Origin: CAWGYQ01 sp963817395
Lineage (GTDB): Bacteria > Acidobacteriota > Vicinamibacteria > Vicinamibacterales > CAVPJW01
Direction: 5' to 3'
Length of the DNA: 64,000 nucleotides
Assembly: GCA_963817395.1 (NCBI GenBank)
Contig: CAWFOC010000003.1
Location: 124,001 to 188,000 of the forward strand
Shown here piece after piece: positions 35,761 to 47,049 of this stretch. Each line of letters opens with the position of its first letter. The stretch's first letter is position 1. Made by a program: the position numbers and the translations under genes. The notes below the pieces were generated by a model, which had not been told where the DNA came from, did not search any database, and saw only the letters and a program-made list of their open reading frames with translations.

Positions 35761-36831
35761 GTGCCGTACTTCCGCAGCCAAGTGGCCATTCGAACCATTG
35801 CCGTGTGCGAGGCGCAGGTGCCCTTCATCGAAGGCGGGGCCGAGGCGCACGTGAGCGAACTGATTCTGCGGCTGCGCGAGCGCGGGTACCAGACCAGCCG
35901 CATTTCGATCCCGTTCAAGTGGTATCCGAAGGACGAGATCCTCGCGCACGCGACCGCCTGGCGCCTGATCGATCTGAGCGAGAGCAGCCATCAGCCCATC
36001 GATCTCGTGATTGCGACGAAGTTCCCGTCGTACTTCGTCCGCCACCCTCACAAGGTGACGTGGCTCATCCACCAGTACCGCGCGGCCTACGAGCTGTGCG
36101 GCACGCCCTACAGCGACTTCGATCACGTCGAAGGCGATGTGGCGCTGCGCGAGCACCTCATCGCACTCGACACGCGGATGCTCAGCGAGTCGCGACGGCT
36201 GTTCACGAACGCGAAAAACACGGCAAATCGCCTGAAAAAGTTCAACGGTGTCGACGCCGAGGCGCTGTATCATCCTCCGAGGTTGGCGGCTCGACTGCGG
36301 CCGGGACCCTACGGCGACTACCTGCTGGTGGTCGGTCGGCTCGAGACCGTCAAGCGACCCGATTTGGCCATTCGCGCATTCGCCAGCATCCCGGGTTCCC
36401 TGCGGCTCGTAATCGCCGGCGATGGCAGCCAGCGCAACGCGTTGCTCGATCTCGCCCGCCAGCTGGGTCTCACCGACCGCGTGGAAGTCATCGGCGGAGT
36501 CGATGATGCGCACCTCATCGATCTCTATGCAGGGTCGCTCGCGGTGCTCTACCTGCCCTTCGACGAGGACTACGGTTATGTCACGCTCGAGGCGTTCCTG
36601 TCGCGGAAGCCGCTGGTGACCGTGACGGATGCCGGCGGTCCCCTCGAGTTCGTGATCGACGGCGAGAACGGCTTCGTCGTGGAGCCCCGTCCCGACGCCC
36701 TTGCCGACGTCATCAGGCGGCTGGCGGCCGATCATCGGCTCGCGGCGCGGCTCGGCGAAGCCGGCTTCGAGCGCGCACGCCTGGTGACGTGGGACGGCGT
36801 CGTCGAGCGGCTGCTCGGTGAGTCGGCATGA
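35761..36831 (+). CDS. Glycosyltransferase family 4
   Basis: 356 residues from a GTG start, GT-B fold. The N-domain acceptor side shows QVPFIEGGAEAHVSELILRL. The C-domain has YLLVVGRLETVKRPDLAIRA, LVIAGDGSQRNALL and the nucleotide-sugar motif LPFDEDYGYVTLEAFLSRKP (E-x7-E type). Residues 90-120 (KVTWLIHQYRAAYELCG) are typical of GT4 enzymes that act on membrane-linked saccharides. It opens the polysaccharide region and overlaps the next GT2 gene by 14 nt, so the two are likely co-translated. Confidence 0.9.
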   Translation: MPYFRSQVAIRTIAVCEAQVPFIEGGAEAHVSELILRLRERGYQTSRISIPFKWYPKDEILAHATAWRLIDLSESSHQPIDLVIATKFPSYFVRHPHKVTWLIHQYRAAYELCGTPYSDFDHVEGDVALREHLIALDTRMLSESRRLFTNAKNTANRLKKFNGVDAEALYHPPRLAARLRPGPYGDYLLVVGRLETVKRPDLAIRAFASIPGSLRLVIAGDGSQRNALLDLARQLGLTDRVEVIGGVDDAHLIDLYAGSLAVLYLPFDEDYGYVTLEAFLSRKPLVTVTDAGGPLEFVIDGENGFVVEPRPDALADVIRRLAADHRLAARLGEAGFERARLVTWDGVVERLLGESA

Positions 36832-37834
36832 TCCGGTGACCAAGCTCATCATCCAGATTCCGTGCCTCAACGAGGCGGAGACGCTGCCTCGCACGCTGGC
36901 CGACCTGCCACGGCGCGTCCCGGGCGTCGACCTCGTCGAGGTGCTCGTGATCGATGACGGCTCGCGCGACGATACGGTGAAGGTGGCGCGGGCGCACGGC
37001 GCCCATCACATTGTCAAGTTCAGACGACACAAGGGCCTGGCCGCCGCGTTCGTCGCGGGTATCGACACCGCGCTCAAGCTGGGGGCGGATTTCATCGTCA
37101 ACACCGACGCCGACAACCAGTACGCCGGCGCCGACATTCCACGTCTCATGGCGCCGCTCCTCGACGGCACGGCGGATGTCGTGATCGGGGATCGCAACAT
37201 CCAGACGCTCGATCAGATGTCGGACAGCAGGAAGCGATTGCAGCGTCTCGGCAGCTGGGTCGTGCGCCAGACGTCCGGGACCAACGTGCCCGACACGACC
37301 AGCGGATTTCGCGCGTACACGCGCGAAGCCGCCCTGCGGATGACCATCGTTTCCGAATTCTCGTATACGCTCGAGTCAATCATTCAGGCTGGCAAGAAGC
37401 GGATGGCGGTTGCCCACGTCAGCGTGCGCACCAACCCGACGGTCCGCGAATCGCGGCTCTTTACGAGTGTCTGGACCTATCTCAAGGCCTCGGCGGCCAC
37501 CATCGCACGCGTCTATACGATGTACGAGCCGCTCAAAGTGTTCTCCTACATCGGCGGGGCGATCTTCGCGCTGGGCCTCGCGATCTCGATCCGGTTTCTG
37601 TACTACTACATCACCGGCACGGGGCTCGGGCACCTGCAGTCGCTGATTCTCTCGGCTGTTCTGCTGATCGTGGGCTTTCAGGTGGTGCTCATCGGACTCG
37701 TCTCCGACGTCATCTCCGGCAACCGCAAGCTGATCGAGGACGTGCTGTACCGTGTCCGCAGTCTCGAGCTCGCGCTGCTCGATTCCGACCGCGTGCTGAC
37801 CGCGGCCGGTCGCAACAGGGAGTCGGAGCGGTGA
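36818..37834 (+). CDS. Glycosyltransferase family 2, polyprenyl-phosphate type with C-terminal membrane helices
   Basis: 338 residues from a GTG start. GT-A domain with LIIQIPCLNEAETLPRTLAD, VLVIDDGSRDDTVKVA and FIVNTDADNQYAGADIP (DxD), then TSGFRAYTREAA. Two membrane segments follow near 240-265 and 272-300. This plan matches dolichol-phosphate-mannose-synthase-like enzymes that load a sugar on undecaprenyl phosphate for later use by GT-C transferases, many of which are encoded nearby. The next gene is a paralogue. Confidence 0.9.
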   Translation: MSRHDPVTKLIIQIPCLNEAETLPRTLADLPRRVPGVDLVEVLVIDDGSRDDTVKVARAHGAHHIVKFRRHKGLAAAFVAGIDTALKLGADFIVNTDADNQYAGADIPRLMAPLLDGTADVVIGDRNIQTLDQMSDSRKRLQRLGSWVVRQTSGTNVPDTTSGFRAYTREAALRMTIVSEFSYTLESIIQAGKKRMAVAHVSVRTNPTVRESRLFTSVWTYLKASAATIARVYTMYEPLKVFSYIGGAIFALGLAISIRFLYYYITGTGLGHLQSLILSAVLLIVGFQVVLIGLVSDVISGNRKLIEDVLYRVRSLELALLDSDRVLTAAGRNRESER

Positions 37835-37840
37835 GATCGC

Positions 37841-38702
37841 GTGGCTGATCCCTCCGAGATCTCCGTCGTCATTCCGGCGTGCAACGAAGCGGAAGCCATC
37901 GGCTCGCTCGTGCAGGAGACTCCACCAGATTGCCCGCTGGCGGGAAATCATCGTGGTGGACGATGGATCGAGTGATGGTACCGGCGATCAGGCGCGTGCC
38001 GCGGGAGCGTCGGTCGCGCGCCATCCCTACAACAAGGGTAATGGCGCCGCCGTCAAGACCGGCATTCGGCAAGCCAGGGGCGAGTTCGCGTTGATCCTCG
38101 ACGGCGACGGCCAGCATCGCCCCTCCGACGCGCTGCGGCTGGCAGCTGCGCTGGGCGAGTATGATCTCGTGGTCGGCGCACGATCCGGCGCCACGCAAGC
38201 CAACAGGTTGCGCTTGCTGGGGAATCGCCTCCTCAACTGGATCGCGAGCTACCTGACCGGGCAGCCGATCCCCGACCTGACCTCAGGGTTCCGCGCGATC
38301 CGCCTCGAGCACCTCCGCGAGTTCCTGCACCTGCTTCCCAACGGTTTCTCCACGCCGACCACGACGACCCTGGCGTTCATCAAGGCGGGGCACAGCGTAC
38401 GCTTCGAGCCGGTCGAGGCGCGAGCCAGGCAGGGCGCCTCGAAGATCAGGCTGGCCCGCGACGGCGTGAAGTTCTTTCTGATCCTGCTCAAGGTCATCAC
38501 CATCTTCAGCCCGTTGCGTGTCTTCGTGCCCATCAGCGCAGTGGCTTTCACGGTTGGGTCCGTTTACGCGCTCTGGACCATTGCCACGCAGCATCACATC
38601 ACGAACTCGTCGGTGCTGCTGATCCTGATGGCGGTCGTGATTTTTCTCGTTGGACTGGTCTCGGAGCAGATTGCGACGCTCCGCTTCGAAGGCCGGCGCT
38701 GA
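37841..38702 (+). CDS. Glycosyltransferase family 2, polyprenyl-phosphate type (frameshifted near 37920)
   Basis: Starts GTG with ISVVIPACNEAEAIGSLVQE. One base near 37920 then shifts the frame, after which REIIVVDDGSSDGTGDQARA, FALILDGDGQHRPSDALRL (DxD), PDLTSGFRAIRLEHL and a C-terminal pair of membrane helices follow. About 286 residues when joined. Same architecture as the preceding gene, with which it shares the GT-A motifs and helix layout; the two look like an old tandem duplication. The indel is probably an error, as both parts are intact. Confidence 0.85.
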
Positions 38703-38722
38703 TCGCCGCCTGGCTCCAGCCC

Positions 38723-40031
38723 GTGAGCCTGCCGGTCCCCACCACGGAGCGTCGGCCGACACCAGGTCGCCGTCGTGTCCTCGTCGCCGCTCTCGTCGTC
38801 GCGTTCGTGGTTCGGCTCCTGTTCGGCCTCTATTACTGGGTCGGAAAGCCGCTCACACGCGACGAACAGGAGTACCTCGCGCTGGCGGTCAATCTGGCGC
38901 AGGGTCACGGGTTCGCGTATCCGGCATCCGACCAGCCGTCGGGCGCCCAGAGAGTGGACCGGGCGCCGTTCTACCCGCTGTTTCTCGCCCCGCTCGTCAT
39001 CGGGGAGGCGCGCGCAGGCATCGAGATCCGCGAGACACCCACGGCGGTGAAGGTTGCGCAATCGGCGCTCGGGACGGTCGTGGTGTGGCTGATCGCCCTG
39101 CTCACGCGCCGCACCGCCGGACCGATCGCAGCAGTGTGCGCTGCCTGGATGGCAGCGCTCTATCCACCACTCATCTGGATGCCCGCTTACGTGCTGAGCG
39201 AGACGCTGTTCGCCGCGCTGGCCCTCGGGTGCGCTGCCGTCCTCGGCTCGATGATCGATCGCAGTCCGGAGACATCCGCGAATCGGCCCGTCACGAGCGC
39301 GCGGCTTCTCAGTGTCGGCGTGATCGGGGGTCTCGGGGCGCTCACTCGTCCGACGTTGCTGCTGTTCCTGTTCGGCGCCGGCATGTGGTTGCTGATCAGT
39401 CGCGGTCTCCGCGCCGCCGTCATTGTCGCGCTCGGGGCGCTGATCCTGATTCTTCCCTGGACGATCCGCAACGTGCGTGTGCACGGGCGGTTCGTGCTGA
39501 TCTCCGCACAGAGCGGCGTGACGTTCTGGACGGGCAACCACCCGTTGAGCTCTGGAGACGGCGACCTGGCCGCGAACCCGGCGGTGGGGCGGGCCAATCA
39601 GGAGTTTCTGCGGCAGCACGGCGGCGTGGCCGCGCCGGAGCTCGACCAACGCTATCAGCGGGAAGCGTGGCACTACATCGCGCAAGATCCGCTGTGGTGG
39701 GGAGGGCTGCTGCTGAGTAAGCTGTTTTTCTTGTGGGTGCCCATCGGGCCGTCCTACACGCTCCACTCGGCCCGGGTACTACTGGGCCTCGGTGATTCCC
39801 TACGCGCTCGTGCTGCCGCTGGCGATCGCAGGTTACGGTGAGCTCTGGAGACGTGGACGCCGCCCGTGGAGCCTGTGGCTGCTCGCCTCGTCCGCGCTGG
39901 CTGCCTCGCTTTTCTACATCGTGCAGGAGCGCTTCAGGATTCCGATCGTCGATCCGGCGCTGATTGTCGGCGCGTCCGCCTGGATCGCAACTCGCTTCGA
40001 GCCCACGCTGCGGGCAACGGACGACATATGA
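38723..40031 (+). CDS. ArnT/PMT-like GT-C glycosyltransferase (GT39/83 type; frameshifted at 39774-39776)
   Basis: About 436 residues when joined. Multi-membrane protein with PLTRDEQEYLALAVNLAQGH in the first outer loop: the DE pair after the first helix is the catalytic mark of GT-C lipid-linked sugar transferases. Further on are RAPFYPLFLAPLV and LILPWTIRNVRVHGRFVLIS. A surplus G in the GGG run at 39774-39776 breaks the frame; with it removed the protein continues YYWASVIPYALVLPLAIAGY and ERFRIPIVDPALIVGASAW. The stop overlaps the next start (ATGA). Confidence 0.85.
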
Positions 40032-41269
40032 CCTCACCCGAACGCCACGTCGTCGTGATGGTGACCAGCTCGTATCCGCGATTTCCGGGCGACACGATTG
40101 CGACCTTCATGGACCCGATTGCGCATGGGATCGCGGCACGCGGACACGACGTGCACGTGGTGCTGCCCTTTCACCCGCTTCTTCCGACGTCCCGCGCGCG
40201 AAGGCCGCGTACACTTCCACCCATTTCAGTACGCGCCCGTAGGGAGCCTGAACGTGTTCGGTACGCAGGCGCGCTCGATGCAGACGTCCGATTGAGGCGC
40301 CGCGCCTATCTCGCGGCGCCGTTCGCGTTCGTCGAGGGCAAGCGCACCGTGCGCCGTGTCATCCGCGAACACCGGGCGACGGTCGTGCATGCGCATTGGG
40401 TGGTGCCCGGCGGGGCGATTGCCGCCGCCAGCGATGACCGTCTGCCTCTTGTCGTCAGCCTGCACGGGTCGGACGTGTACCTGGCCGAGCGCTCGTGGCT
40501 CGCCCGGCGCGGTGCGCGTAAGGCGTTCGCCCGATCTGGCTGGGTCACGGCCTGCAGCGACGACCTTCGCGAGCGGGCCATCGGGCTCGGCGCCCGGGCC
40601 GGACGCCTCGAAACGGTGCACTACGGTGTGGACGCTTCACGCTTCCGGCCGAATCCCGAGGCCCGGATTCGGGTTCGCCAGGAGCTCAACCTGAGCGACG
40701 ACGATCCGCTCCTCTTCAGCGCCGGACGTTTCGTTTACAAGAAGGGATTCGAGTACCCTAATCGATGCCATCCCTTTGCTCGTCGAGCGGTGGCCACGGC
40801 TTCGACTGGTGATCGGCGGACCGGCGACCTGGACGAACGCCTCCGCGCGAAGGCGCATCAGGGAGGCGCCTCGCGGAACATCATCTTCACCGGGGTCCTC
40901 GATCACGCGACTGTTGCGGCCTTCCTCGCGGCCGCTGACATCGCCGTCGTGCCCTCGGTGCGGGACAGCGCCGGCAACGTCGACGGACTCCCGAACATCG
41001 TGATGGAGGCGCTCGCCTCGGGCACGCCCCTCGTTGCCACCCCTGTGGGCGGCATTCCCGGCGTCATCGAATCGGACTGCAACGGCCTGCTGGTGCCGCC
41101 GTCCGATTCCGCCGCCCTTGCGGCCGCCATCGATGGACTGCTGTCGGGGCCTCAGCAGCGGCGCGCTTTGGGCCGCGCCGGTCGCGAGGACGCCGTGCGC
41201 CTGCACAGCTGGGAGCGCGTCGCCGAGTCGTTCGAGCGGGCATACGAGCGCGCAGGTCGCAGGGAATGA
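40028..41269 (+). CDS. Glycosyltransferase family 4 (several indels)
   Basis: About 413 residues, GT-B fold: VVVMVTSSYPRFPGDTIATF, VVHAHWVVPGGAIAAASDD, LVVSLHGSDVYLAERSWLAR, FSAGRFVYKKGFEYL and VVPSVRDSAGNVDGLPNIVM with EALASGTPLVATPVGGIPGV (donor site). Two local frame changes near 40200 and 40262 enclose GRVHFHPFQYAPVGSLNVFG; two more near 40757 and 40820 enclose PLLVERWPRLRLVIGG. The frame is restored each time, which points to base-calling indels. A retaining sugar transferase of unknown acceptor. Confidence 0.85.
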   Translation: MTSPERHVVVMVTSSYPRFPGDTIATFMDPIAHGIAARGHDVHVVLPFHPLLPTSRARRPRTLPPISVRARREPERVRYAGALDADVRLRRRAYLAAPFAFVEGKRTVRRVIREHRATVVHAHWVVPGGAIAAASDDRLPLVVSLHGSDVYLAERSWLARRGARKAFARSGWVTACSDDLRERAIGLGARAGRLETVHYGVDASRFRPNPEARIRVRQELNLSDDDPLLFSAGRFVYKKGFEYPNRCHPFARRAVATASTGDRRTGDLDERLRAKAHQGGASRNIIFTGVLDHATVAAFLAAADIAVVPSVRDSAGNVDGLPNIVMEALASGTPLVATPVGGIPGVIESDCNGLLVPPSDSAALAAAIDGLLSGPQQRRALGRAGREDAVRLHSWERVAESFERAYERAGRRE

Positions 41270-41302
41270 GTCTCCGGAAGACGCCACGCTCGACGTGCTA
41301 AT

Positions 41303-43821
41303 GTGACAGTTCCTGCCTTGCATGTGCTGATCGCGCTCGCTCGTCTGCTGCTCGTAGCCTATCTGCCGGGCGCTCTTCTCTACCGCGTGCCGCGTGTCAA
41401 TCGCGCCCGGCGCGAAGCGCTTCCCGCCGAAGAACGCGCGTTCTGGGCCGTGACCCTGAGCGTGACCATCTCGCTCGTCGCGACGCTGCTCCTGGCCGTC
41501 GCCGGGCAGTATTCCTTCGGACGGCTGCTACTGGCCGACTTGGTGATTGCGGTCGCACCTGTCGCCGTGTACCGCCGTCGCCTGCTGCTTACCGAGGCGG
41601 CGCACGCGCGATCGATCGCGGCGCCGTGCCGCCGATGGCGCTCATCGCGCTGGGCGTCTGGATGTTCTTTCCGCCCGCGGAGTATGTGATGGGCGGGAAG
41701 GATCCCGGCGTCTACCTGAACGAAGGCATCCAGATCGCGCAGCGCGGATCGCTTGTCGTCCGCGATCCCGTGATCGGCTCCGTGCTGGCCAGGTTTCGCG
41801 ACATGTTCTACCCGCAGCACGAGCGCCAGCCCTATTACGGGCTCCGCTTCATGGGGTTCTACATCCTCGATCCGGCGCAAGGGACGGTGGTCGGTCAATT
41901 CCCGCACTTGTACCGGGCGTCCATCGCCATCGGCTACGGGATCGATGGTCTGACGGGCGCGCGTCGGACGTCCGGTTTCTGGGCGATCCTGGGCCTGGTG
42001 ACGGTGTATGTCTCGGGATCGCGACTCTTCGGCCGCCGCGTGGCATTCGCTGGCGCGTTGCTGCTCGCGGTCAACGTGATTCAGATTTCGTACGCCCGGT
42101 ACCGAACTCCGAAATCGTCATGCAGGCGCTGGGCCTCGCCGCCCTGCTCGCCGCCGCGCGCGCCTTCGTCGACGGAGAAACGTGGCTCGCCCCAATCGCG
42201 GCCGTGCTGCTCAGTCTGCTGCTGACTCTCCGCTATGGATCCTGCTGGCCCTCGCCGCCGTCAGCGCGATGGCTGCACTCCGCTTCAGCGGGCACCGCAC
42301 CGCCGTCATCTCGTTCGGCCTGACACTAACCGCCTGCCTGCCGTTCTCCTGGCTGTATCTCACGCGTCTGATGGCGCCCTATGCGCAATATCCCGTGGCC
42401 TATACGCGGAGCTTCGGCTTCGCCTGGTTGGCCGTCGCCGGCGTGGCAGGACTGGCCATCATGCGCGTGGTCGCCCGCCGGCCGACATGGGCTCGACTGC
42501 TGCAGGTCCGGGTTGGCCGGCACGATGCCGTCCTCGCCGCGTATGCCTACTTCTTCCGTCAAGCGGCAGGCCTCGTCACGGTGCACGATGCCGCATCGTT
42601 CCGCATGTTCGGCTGGTACATCACACGCGCCGGCCTGTTCGCCGCTGTCGTTGGCTTCGTGCTCGCCGTTCGGGATCGGTTCTGGCGCGATCCGGCCCTT
42701 TTTCTCGCAACGCTCTTCTACGGCGCGTTCTTCTTCTGGAAGATCCGGATTGTTCCCGAACACTTCTGGATGACTCGCCGCTTTCTTCCCGTCATTCTGC
42801 CGATCGCTCTTCTGTGTATCGCCTATGCCGCGTTTCGTGTCGCTGAGGCGGTGGCCGGGTGGTGGACATCGCGCAGCGGCAACCGTGTGTCTGCGTATGA
42901 GAAGCTCCTCGCACCGCTCGCGGCCTGCGCCCTCCTCGCCCCGCTCGCGGCCGAGTTCTATCGGGCCTCCGCGCCGGTTCGCGCGCACGTCGAGTACGCC
43001 GGCCTGATCCCCCGTCTCGAAACGCTCGCAGAGACCTTCGGCGACGACGAGCTGGTGGTATTCGAGAGCCGGAATGCGTCGGACACCCCACGTCCTCGCG
43101 CTGCCGCTCGCCTACATCTATGCGCGCAACGTGCTGGTGCTCAACAACCCGCGGCCCGACAAGGCCCTGTTCCGCGAGTTCCTGACCTGGGCCGGGTCGC
43201 GGTACAAGAACGTGTATTTCGTGGGCGGCGGCGGCACGGACTTGCTCTCCCCGCAGCATCAGTGTGGCGTCGGTGAGAAGCGATCACTTTCAGTTACCCG
43301 AGTACGCATCGCCGCGTAACGCCTACCCCACTGGCGTCCGCATGAAGGAATTCGACTTCGGCATCTATCGCTTCGTGCCTGGCCGCGACGACGGCGCGTG
43401 GTACTCGCTCGACGTCGGTCTGCGCGACGACCTTCATCTCGTCCGGTTCCACGCGAAAGAGCAGACGGGTCAGGTCTCTTTTCGATGGACCCGCCGCCTG
43501 TCATATGTGTCGCTGGTCGGCCTCCAGCCCGACACGCGAACACTTACGCTGTGGATGAACGACGGGGGCCGGCCCCCGGGCATGCCGCCCGCGCACATCC
43601 GGGTCTATCTCGACGACGAGTTCACGGGCGAGACCGACGTGGGCCGCGGATTTCAGCCCTACTCGTTCCTGATTCCACCTGAGGCGGCCCGGACGGCAGG
43701 AGTCCGCGATGAACCGGTGCTGATGCGCATCGAGAGCACGTTGTGGAATCCGAGCGCGGCGCTGGGCGTTCCCGACAATCGCGACGTCGGGGTCATGCTG
43801 GATCGCGTCGAGGCTCGATAA
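41303..43821 (+). CDS. Large membrane glycosyltransferase-like protein with soluble C-terminal domain (multiple indels)
   Basis: Reads as one protein of about 840 residues across frame changes near 41610, 42105, 42235, 43085 and 43262. The N-terminal half has many membrane helices (LLLVAYLPGALLYRV; MALIALGVWMFFPPAEYVMG). The outer-loop motif GGKDPGVYLNEGIQIAQRGS carries the acidic residue typical of GT-C proteins. Next come YARYRTPKSEIVMQ and FRMFGWYITRAGLFAAVVGF. The last ~185 residues, starting about VASVRSDHFQLPEY, are soluble and strand-rich, like a carbohydrate-binding sandwich. Probable surface-glycan transferase; substrate unknown. Confidence 0.7.
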
Positions 43822-43830
43822 AGGCGCCCG

Positions 43831-45044
43831 GTGTTCCAGCACCTTGAGATCTCCGATCCCGCCGAGCGGCGCCTGGTCGGGATGGCCGACGTGGCGCTCT
43901 CGATCGCGGCGGCTCCCGCGCGCCTGCTCGGGTCACGAAAAGACCGCGGCGCGGTCCGCCGCATTCTGTTGTTCCGTCTCGAACGAGATCGGCGATCTGC
44001 TCATGACGCTGCCGGCGATTCGGGCGGTCAGCGATCTGGCGCCGCAGGCGTCCATCAATCTCATGGTGGGCAGCTGGAACGCTCCGCTGGCTGACATGAT
44101 CGCCGGGTCGATTCGTGTGATGACGATGGACGTCGCCTGGCTCGCGCGGGAGACGGGCGGATTGCCTCCGCTTGCGCTCGTGAGACAGGCGCGCTCGCTC
44201 AGGCAAACGGAGTCAGGACGATCTCGCGATCAACTTCGAGGGCGACATCCGGTCACACGTGCTGATGGCGCTGACGGGGGCCCGTCGTCGCATCGGCTTC
44301 GATCATGCGGGCGGAGGGCCTCTGCTCACCGATCGCGTGAGCTACGATGCGGGACGCCATGTCACAGCCAGCGCGCTGGCGCTCGTGGCGACGGCGTTCG
44401 ATCGAACGCAGGAGGAGCTCGAACTCCGCTATCTGCACGACAGCAATCACCAGGGTTCCCTCCTGGCGATTCCGCCTGCAGCGGCGGCGCGCGCGAATGC
44501 AAGGCTGGCAGGCTGCCGGCGGCCCGTCATCGGCGTCCACGTGCCGGGGGGCCGCGAGATCAAGCAGTGGCCTCCCGAGCGGTTTGCCAACGTCGCCGCA
44601 GGCCTGGTGCGTGCGACGGATGGCACTATCGTGCTGACGGGTTCGGCCGGCGACGATCATCTGGTGGGCCCGGTTCGCGAGCGGATCTCAATGGACAACA
44701 TGCTCGATCTATGCGGCAAGCTCGACCCTGCCCGATCTGACAGCCACGCTGCAGCATCTGACGTGCTTCGTGACAGGCGATACAGGTCCGATGCACCTCG
44801 CCGAGGCCGTAGGCACGAGCGTGGTTGCGATCTTCGGGCCCTCGGACCCTCGCCGGTACCGGCCCAGGCGGCTGTCCACGAGCCGAACGGTCCGCGTCGA
44901 TCTCCCTGCAGCCCGTGCAATCGCATCCGCCGGCCGCCACGGCGCTGCGTGGGCCACACGCCCGATTGCCTGACCGGCGTCGAAGCGAACGCCGTGCTCG
45001 ACCAGGTGACCTCCGTGCTCGAAGCGCAGCCTCGTTCGGGCTGA
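43831..45044 (+). CDS. Glycosyltransferase family 9, heptosyltransferase-like (multiple indels)
   Basis: About 404 residues if corrected. IGDLLMTLPAIRAVSDLAPQ near the start is the GT9 acceptor-side motif. Next are GARRRIGFDHAGGGPLL and VIGVHVPGGREIKQWPPERF (central), then CFVTGDTGPMHLAEAVGTSV with VVAIFGPSDPRRYRP, the ADP-heptose-type donor motif, and the end RVDLPCSPCNRIRRPP. Frame changes lie near 43975, 44215, 44735 and 44910. GT9 enzymes build LPS core and related glycans, which fits a diderm. Confidence 0.8.
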
Positions 45045-45057
45045 TCGCGGACGTATC

Positions 45058-46927
45058 GTGCCTGTCACCGACATCCCGCTCGTGTTGCTGCGCTTGCCGG
45101 CGGGCGAGCGACGCGTGCGGCTGAGCGACTACCTCACGGCGCCGGCCTCGGATCGCGCGAAGGCTGTCGCGAATCCAGTGGATCAAATCGCTCAGGCACG
45201 CGCAGGTCGAGCACCGCTCTTTTCGGGATCGCTTCACCTATTCGGGGCGACAGCCTCTGGTGGTTTGCCGGATCTACCTGCACAAGACGGGGCTGGTCGA
45301 GTCGATTGTCGAGACGCTCGATCGACCGCCGAGCTCATCCGGCAGAGCGGCCGGATTCCGTCTCGGTGATCGCGGTGCGACAACGTCACCCGGCTGATCG
45401 TGCCCGACGTCGCCCGTCGTCTCGGCATTCATCCCCTGGCGGCGACGGCGCCCAGGAACGAACGCGCCCTCGCGCGCATGCGGCTGCTCGCCAGCGCGCG
45501 CGCGCATACGACCGGGGCCATTCTGGGCAGGCTTCGCCGTCTGTCGCCGCCCGCTCTTGATGCGCCCTGCGATGTCGGCGTGTTCGTGCACTCCGCCTTC
45601 TGGAAGGGAAGCGCCGAGAACGATGCGTATCTGGGCCCGGTGCTGGCTGAGCTTCTCGAACACGTGCCGCCCAATCGTGTCCGGTTCGTCGGGCTCGGTC
45701 CTTCGACGAATTTCCGGGCGCGAAGCTGGCGTGCCCGCGCGCGCGAGCTTTCGTCTGGCGGGCGTGCCCGAGATCGGTGACGCCGGTGGAAGCCTTCGCG
45801 CCGCGCGACGCCATCGCGCCGTCCATGGAGGTCTGGAACCGACGCCGCGAGGTTCAGCGCGCCCTGCTGGAGAGCGCGGACGTCGCGCGGTCCGCCGTCA
45901 TCGAGGGGGTGGATGCGTGGCCGATCGTCTCCGACCTGATGACGGGCATCTCGCACTTGCAGTTTCCGTGGTCGGCGCGAGCCATGGACGAGGCCGGGGC
46001 GGCGCTCGATGCGCTTCGGCCCCGCGTGGTCTTCACCTATGCGGAGGCCGGTGGCTGGGGCCGGGCGCTCGTGCTCGAAGCGCGGCGGCGACAGATTCCG
46101 ACCGTGGCCCTGCAACACGGGTTCATCTATCGCCACTGGTTGAACTATCTGCACGAGCCGGATGAGGCGGCGCCATCCACGGACAATCCGCTCGACGTGG
46201 GCTTCCCCCGTCCGACGCTCACGCTTCTGCACGACGGCATGACCGCGACACATCTCGCAGACAAGGGATGCTTTCCGCCCGGTTCCCTGGCCGTGACGGG
46301 CAGCACACTTCTGGACAAACGAGCTCGGGCAGCGGCGAGCCTGACGCCGGAAGACATCGACGCCGTGCGGCGGTCGGCAGGCGCCGCAGCCGGGGATCAC
46401 CTGGTACTGGTGGCGGCGAAGTTCAGCCAGATTGCGGGCGTGCTCGGCGAGCTACTGACGGCCTCGGCGCGACTCCAGGGTGTGCGGGTCGTCTTGAAAT
46501 GCCATCCGGGCGAGAGCCCGGTGCCGGTACGAGCGCGCGGTTCAGGGCGTGCCGAATGCGACCGTCATCGGCGCCGGTACCGATCTCCGGACACTGCTGG
46601 CGGCGGCGCGGTTGCTCGTCACCGTGAACTCGACGGCGGCCATCGAAGCGCTCTCGATTGGTGTGCCGGCGCTCGTGCTGGCGCTTCCGAACAACCTGCA
46701 GTCCGTTCGTCGATGCCGGTGTGATGGCCGGCGTCGAGCGGGGCAAGGGGGTCGGAAGCCTGCTTGAGTCGCTGCTGTATGATGAGACCAGACGCGCCCG
46801 ACTGGCGGATGCGCGACAGGAGTTCGTGAGCCGCCACGACATCGGCTCCGACCAGCAAGCGGCCCGGCGTGCGGTGGCCGCCATACTTTCAGTGATGAAT
46901 GGGCAACCCCTGACGTGCGCGCGCTGA
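45058..46927 (+). CDS. GT-B-fold surface-carbohydrate enzyme, CDP-glycerol/capsule-transferase-like (many indels)
   Basis: About 620 residues when assembled across roughly six frame changes (about 45175, 45235, 45325, 45775, 46525, 46705). N-terminal RHAQVEHRSFRDRFTYRG and SLWWFAGIYLHKTGLVES, then CDVGVFVHSAFWKGSAEN and VVFTYAEAGGWGRALVLEAR. A GT-B C-domain follows: TVALQHGFIYRHWLNYLHEP, KCHPGESP, TVIGAGTDLRTLLAAARLLV, and NSTAAIEALSIGVPALVLAL. HGF plus KCHPGE plus NSTAAIEAL is the signature of CDP-glycerol transferase/polysialyltransferase-like proteins. The exact reaction is not clear. Confidence 0.65.
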
Positions 46928-47049
46928 TCACCGGAGGCGCGGGATTCATCGGATCGCATCTCGCCGAGGCCCTCCTGAACGACGGCCACGAGGCGACGGT
47001 CATCGATGATCTCTCGACGGGCTCCATCGACAACATCGCGCACCTGCTC
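46915..47049 (+). pseudogene. NAD-dependent epimerase/dehydratase, N-terminal 45 residues only
   Basis: Starts at GTG 46915, overlapping the preceding gene by 13 nt: RALITGGAGFIGSHLAEALL (NAD-binding TGGAGFIG) and VIDDLSTGSIDNIAHLL, exactly the opening of a GalE/UDP-glucuronate-epimerase protein. At about 47045-47050 the homology stops and an unrelated protein continues in the same frame. The SDR catalytic YxxxK region is missing, so no enzyme is made from this copy. A deletion or an assembly join is responsible. Confidence 0.8.

Noticed and set aside
40028..46927. True pseudogenes in the polysaccharide region
   Set aside because: Frame changes often compensate within short distances and motifs are intact on both sides, so error is more likely than decay; listed as coding genes with breaks stated.
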